From: Clostridia bacterium
GTDB taxonomy: Bacteria; Bacillota; Clostridia; Christensenellales; Borkfalkiaceae
Assembly: GCA_017452305.1 (NCBI GenBank)
Contig: JAFTMQ010000098.1
Coordinates: 1-6,733, forward strand
Direction of reading: 5' to 3'
Length of the DNA stretch: 6,733 nt
The notes under the pieces are model-generated. The model did not search any database. It was not told where the DNA came from and saw nothing but the letters and a program-made list of their open reading frames with translations. The position numbers were made by a program, and so were the translations under genes. Within the stretch, counting starts at the first letter, position 1. Every line of letters begins with the position of its first letter. Positions 5,151 through 6,733 of the stretch are shown one piece after another.

Positions 5151-6146
5151 TTACTTATATTGTCCGATTGCGTTTTCGAGAGTTTCGAGGATGCGCCTAC
5201 GCAAGGGCGGGGGCGAAATCACCTCTACCGTCTTCACGTATTGCAGTGCCCAATACTCCATCGCCGTGGGGCTAGCCAATAAGCCCACCTTAAATTTATC
5301 ACCCGCTTGCTCGATTTTGATATTTCTGCCAAACCAATCAATGACTTGGTCGAGCGCCTTTTCTTCGACAAGCATTTCGACGTACTCTAATTTGTCGGCA
5401 TACATATACGGCAAACCCGACGCAATTTTTTTGTAATCGATACCGCTTTCATAGCCCGCCACTTCGCGGATATGCGTAATCGGCATATCCTCTACAATCT
5501 GCACGTTGGTAATTCTGTCCAAGCGATAATAATGCATTTGCTTAAAACGCTCGTGCTGTGCCATCAAATAGTAGCGTTGATTGTGCAAAATAAGTTGATA
5601 AGGGCTTACGCGCGGTTGGCTTGATTTGTGCAATTTTTTGTCCGCACCGTATTTGTTGTACTCAAACCGAATTTGCTTACCCCGCTCAATCGCCTCGTCA
5701 ATCAATTCAATATTCAAAAATACGGACACGTTTTGCGTTTTATTCCAATCGTTGACCGAACAGATATTCTTCACACGCGGACGGAAATACTTATTCGACT
5801 GTCTGCACAGCTTTTCAATGAGGTCCTTGGAATGCTTTGCCGTGACGTGCCTACTCGAAAGCACACCGTCGATAAGCAAGCGGAGCTCACTGTCCTCAAA
5901 CTCGCGCTGTTCGATATACGAGCCCTTTCTCGGTTCGGAAATCAAGGTGATGGGCGAATTTAACGTGCCGTACGCCTCGCGCAAAAGCTCAAGTTGGCGC
6001 CCAACGCACTTTCTATCCACCTCGATGCCGTATTCTTTGTCCAACAAAGCTACGATATCCTCTTGCGTCAAAGGGTGGTGCATATCACTATGCTTCTGCA
6101 AAATATGTAAAACGCGCAACAGCACCAATTTTTTATTTCCTTCCAT
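5151..6146 (-). CDS. WYL-domain transcriptional regulator (HTH-WYL-WCX)
   Basis: The 331-residue protein has the standard architecture: an N-terminal winged helix-turn-helix (about 5-75, with LTQEDIVALLDKEYGIEVDRKCVGRQLELL-like residues at 26-55), a WYL domain (about 147-220) and a C-terminal WCX extension (about 253-331). In the WYL domain, RVSPYQLILHNQRYYLMA-type residues (179-196) carry the name motif as YYL (192-194), and RLDRI (208-212) is the following conserved arginine strand. WYL domains sense ligands, often nucleotides or nucleic acid, and these proteins control DNA damage, defence and mobile-element genes. The start is fixed by GAGG (minus strand) 8 bases before ATG and by homologous length. 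It is first in an operon with the FtsK-gamma gene (28-base gap) and is driven by a consensus promoter, which would fit a repressor that controls its own transcription; that is inference. Confidence 0.93.
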   Translation of the reverse strand: MEGNKKLVLLRVLHILQKHSDMHHPLTQEDIVALLDKEYGIEVDRKCVGRQLELLREAYGTLNSPITLISEPRKGSYIEQREFEDSELRLLIDGVLSSRHVTAKHSKDLIEKLCRQSNKYFRPRVKNICSVNDWNKTQNVSVFLNIELIDEAIERGKQIRFEYNKYGADKKLHKSSQPRVSPYQLILHNQRYYLMAQHERFKQMHYYRLDRITNVQIVEDMPITHIREVAGYESGIDYKKIASGLPYMYADKLEYVEMLVEEKALDQVIDWFGRNIKIEQAGDKFKVGLLASPTAMEYWALQYVKTVEVISPPPLRRRILETLENAIGQYK

Positions 6147-6175
6147 TTTTTAACCTCATTTTTAATATTAGAAAA

Positions 6176-6183
6176 CAAATTTG
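6176..6183. promoter_or_regulatory. Palindrome in the WYL operon leader
   Basis: CAAATTTG is a perfect 8-bp palindrome about 8-15 bases after the predicted start of transcription. It could be an operator half of a pair with CTGTACAG upstream, but the two words differ and 8-bp AT-rich palindromes are common by chance. Confidence 0.2.
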
Positions 6184-6197
6184 CAATCCTACCTCTT

Positions 6198-6226
6198 ATT
6201 ATACACAATAACCTAAAATTTGTCAA
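6198..6226 (-). promoter_or_regulatory. Perfect-consensus sigma-A promoter of the WYL/FtsK-gamma operon
   Basis: Minus strand: -35 TTGACA (6221-6226), 17-base spacer, -10 TATAAT (6198-6203). All twelve bases match consensus. Transcription should start near 6191, giving a leader of about 45 bases before the WYL start codon. Confidence 0.92.
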
Positions 6227-6228
6227 TA

Positions 6229-6236
6229 CTGTACAG
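6229..6236. promoter_or_regulatory. Palindrome CTGTACAG abutting the WYL promoter -35
   Basis: A perfect 8-bp palindrome lies 2 bases upstream of the -35 box, between the promoter and repeat copy 2. Position suits a regulator site; the sequence does not match a LexA box I recognise. Confidence 0.3.
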
Positions 6237-6245
6237 AAAAAAATT

Positions 6246-6274
6246 AAAATCCCCTACCCATGTACGCGTTGAAA
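6246..6274. repeat. 29-bp repeat, copy 2, with a KOPS-like octamer
   Basis: Same orientation as copy 1 at 4673-4701, with 26 of 29 bases identical and 1573 bp between matching positions. Also followed by GAAAATTAAA (6294-6303). On the minus strand bases 6252-6259 read GGGTAGGG, an exact match to KOPS GGGNAGGG. It ends 20 bases upstream of the -35 of the WYL/FtsK-gamma promoter. Confidence 0.8.
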
Positions 6275-6344
6275 TTTACAAATTCTGGCCAATGAAAATT
6301 AAATTATAAACCACTTGTTCACCGACGGTTAACGGACGAAACAA

Positions 6345-6372
6345 AACCCCGCCGACAAAAGTCAGTGGGGTT
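6345..6372 (-). terminator. Rho-independent terminator, minus strand
   Basis: AACCCCGC (6345-6352) pairs with GTGGGGTT (6365-6372) including one G-T pair, and GAC (6354-6356) with GTC (6361-6363) around AAAA, leaving one C-A mismatch. On the minus strand the stem is followed by TTGTTTCG preceded by paired T, a fair U-tract. It is the first strong terminator after the SDR gene, about 220 bases beyond its stop. Confidence 0.7.
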
Positions 6373-6385
6373 ATCTGTCCCTGTC

Positions 6386-6426
6386 AAGCTCGTAAGGAGC
6401 GAGCTTTCTCGCGACGGAATAGCGAG
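6386..6426. repeat. Two adjacent GC-rich hairpins
   Basis: AAGCTCG/CGAGCTT (6386-6392, 6400-6406; 7 bp, 7-base loop) is followed after one base by CTCGC/GCGAG (6408-6412, 6422-6426; 5 bp, 9-base loop). On the plus strand CCCGTTTTAT comes next, so the second could terminate a plus-strand transcript. They share the word GCGAGC. Function unknown. Confidence 0.4.
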
Positions 6427-6591
6427 CCCGTTTTATATTCTAACCACGCATTTACCTTGCGAGCGTCAGTGACGACACACGGATTAACAGGCTCCTAACC
6501 CATATTTTTGAAAACGCTGAATCCCTTTAAAATAAAGGCTTTCCAGCCCTGTCCCATCACTGTCCCACATAAAATCGTAATCTTTGTAACG

Positions 6592-6733
6592 CTATACACC
6601 GCTATAAGCCGAGAAACCGCCGTCTACGGGAATAACCGTACCCGTGACAAAGCCGCTTGCATTATCGTCCGCAAGCCACATCAACGTACCAATCAAATCG
6701 GAAATTTCGCCAAATTTCTTCATGGGCGTTGCC
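6592..6733 (-). CDS. C-terminal end of an SDR family oxidoreductase (partial)
   Basis: The frame runs in from the right edge on the minus strand and ends with TAG at 6592-6594, giving 46 residues. They show the classical short-chain dehydrogenase tail: TPMKKFGEISDLIGTLMWL (2-20), the helix following the substrate loop, then ASGFVTGTVIPVDGGF (25-40), where 'xxxVTGxxxxVDGGxxx' is the conserved last strand, and the end SAYSGV. The ending FSAYSGV resembles SDR-type D-mannonate oxidoreductases (fructuronate reductases) of hexuronate catabolism and related sugar-acid dehydrogenases. The NAD-binding TGxxxGxG motif and catalytic YxxxK are outside the window, so the substrate is a guess. SDR membership is near certain. 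Confidence 0.87.
   Translation of the reverse strand, partial: ATPMKKFGEISDLIGTLMWLADDNASGFVTGTVIPVDGGFSAYSGV

Larger units (their letters stand above)
6147..6591. other. Gene-free interval: WYL promoter, repeat, hairpins
   Basis: The 445 bases hold the WYL operon leader and promoter (to 6226), two short palindromes, repeat copy 2 (6246-6274), a terminator (6345-6372), two adjacent hairpins (6386-6426), three GCGAGC words (6399-6404, 6422-6427, 6459-6464), a small hairpin CCTTTA/TAAAGG (6524-6538) and a tandem CTGTCCCA (6549-6556, 6560-6567). No protein-coding gene or tRNA is seen. On the minus strand 6345-6591 is the 3' untranslated region of the SDR transcript. Confidence 0.55.

Noticed and set aside
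4673..6274. The 29-bp repeats as a CRISPR array
   Set aside because: Only two imperfect copies 1573 bp apart with genes between them; no regular spacers and no cas genes. The GTTGAAA ending resembles some CRISPR repeats but is not enough.
6447..6510. tRNA-like stretch (CCTGTTAATCC on the minus strand recalls an anticodon arm)
   Set aside because: No pairing anticodon stem, no TTCRANY T-loop and no acceptor stem.

Overview
The window looks like a chromosomal stretch from a member of the Bacillota, most likely class Clostridia. That is inferred from protein families, not from a marker gene. The families are a YdiF-type ABC-F ATPase, a LytTR regulator paired with a DUF3021 membrane protein, a lipoprotein alkaline phosphatase and an SDR dehydrogenase with a mannonate-oxidoreductase-like tail. 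Promoters match the sigma-A consensus, Shine-Dalgarno sites are of the GGAG/GAGG type, and gaps are closed by compact Rho-independent terminators. Coding sequence has moderate GC and the gaps are AT-rich. No rRNA, tRNA, transposase or CRISPR array is visible.

Layout from left to right. (1) Bases 2-154 (+) are the C-terminal end of a radical SAM protein resembling PflX/COG1313. (2) A 214-bp leader with nested inverted repeats precedes an ABC-F ribosome-associated ATPase at 369-2267 (+). (3) A bidirectional terminator at 2285-2313 separates it from a convergent alkaline phosphatase lipoprotein gene at 2330-3490 (-), which has its own promoter and a 17-bp dyad next to its ribosome binding site. 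(4) A terminator at 3654-3681 closes a two-gene operon on the minus strand: LytTR regulator (4102-4539), then DUF3021 membrane protein (3689-4105), joined by an ATGA overlap. Its promoter carries a dyad between the -35 and -10 boxes. (5) A second minus-strand operon encodes a WYL-domain regulator (5151-6146), then an 84-residue protein that is a stand-alone FtsK gamma winged helix (4868-5122). Its promoter is a perfect TTGACA-17-TATAAT. (6) A gene-free, hairpin-rich stretch leads to the C-terminal end of an SDR oxidoreductase gene (6592-6733, -).

The most unusual part is unit 5. A free FtsK gamma domain, the DNA-reading module that guides FtsK/SpoIIIE translocases, is encoded in a predicted operon with a WYL transcription factor. 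The operon is bracketed by two direct copies of a 29-bp sequence (26 of 29 identical, 1573 bp apart). On the strand that is transcribed here, the upstream copy contains GGGTAGGG, an exact match to the enterobacterial KOPS octamer GGGNAGGG read by FtsK gamma; the other copy has one mismatch. One copy sits just upstream of the WYL/FtsK-gamma promoter and the other upstream of the LytTR/DUF3021 promoter. A small regulatory circuit or a recombined cassette are both possible; the sequence alone does not decide.

Most of the window is thus regulatory or surface-related: translation protection or rescue (ABC-F), phosphate release outside the membrane (phosphatase), membrane-linked transcription control (LytTR/DUF3021) and DNA-binding control (WYL/FtsK-gamma).
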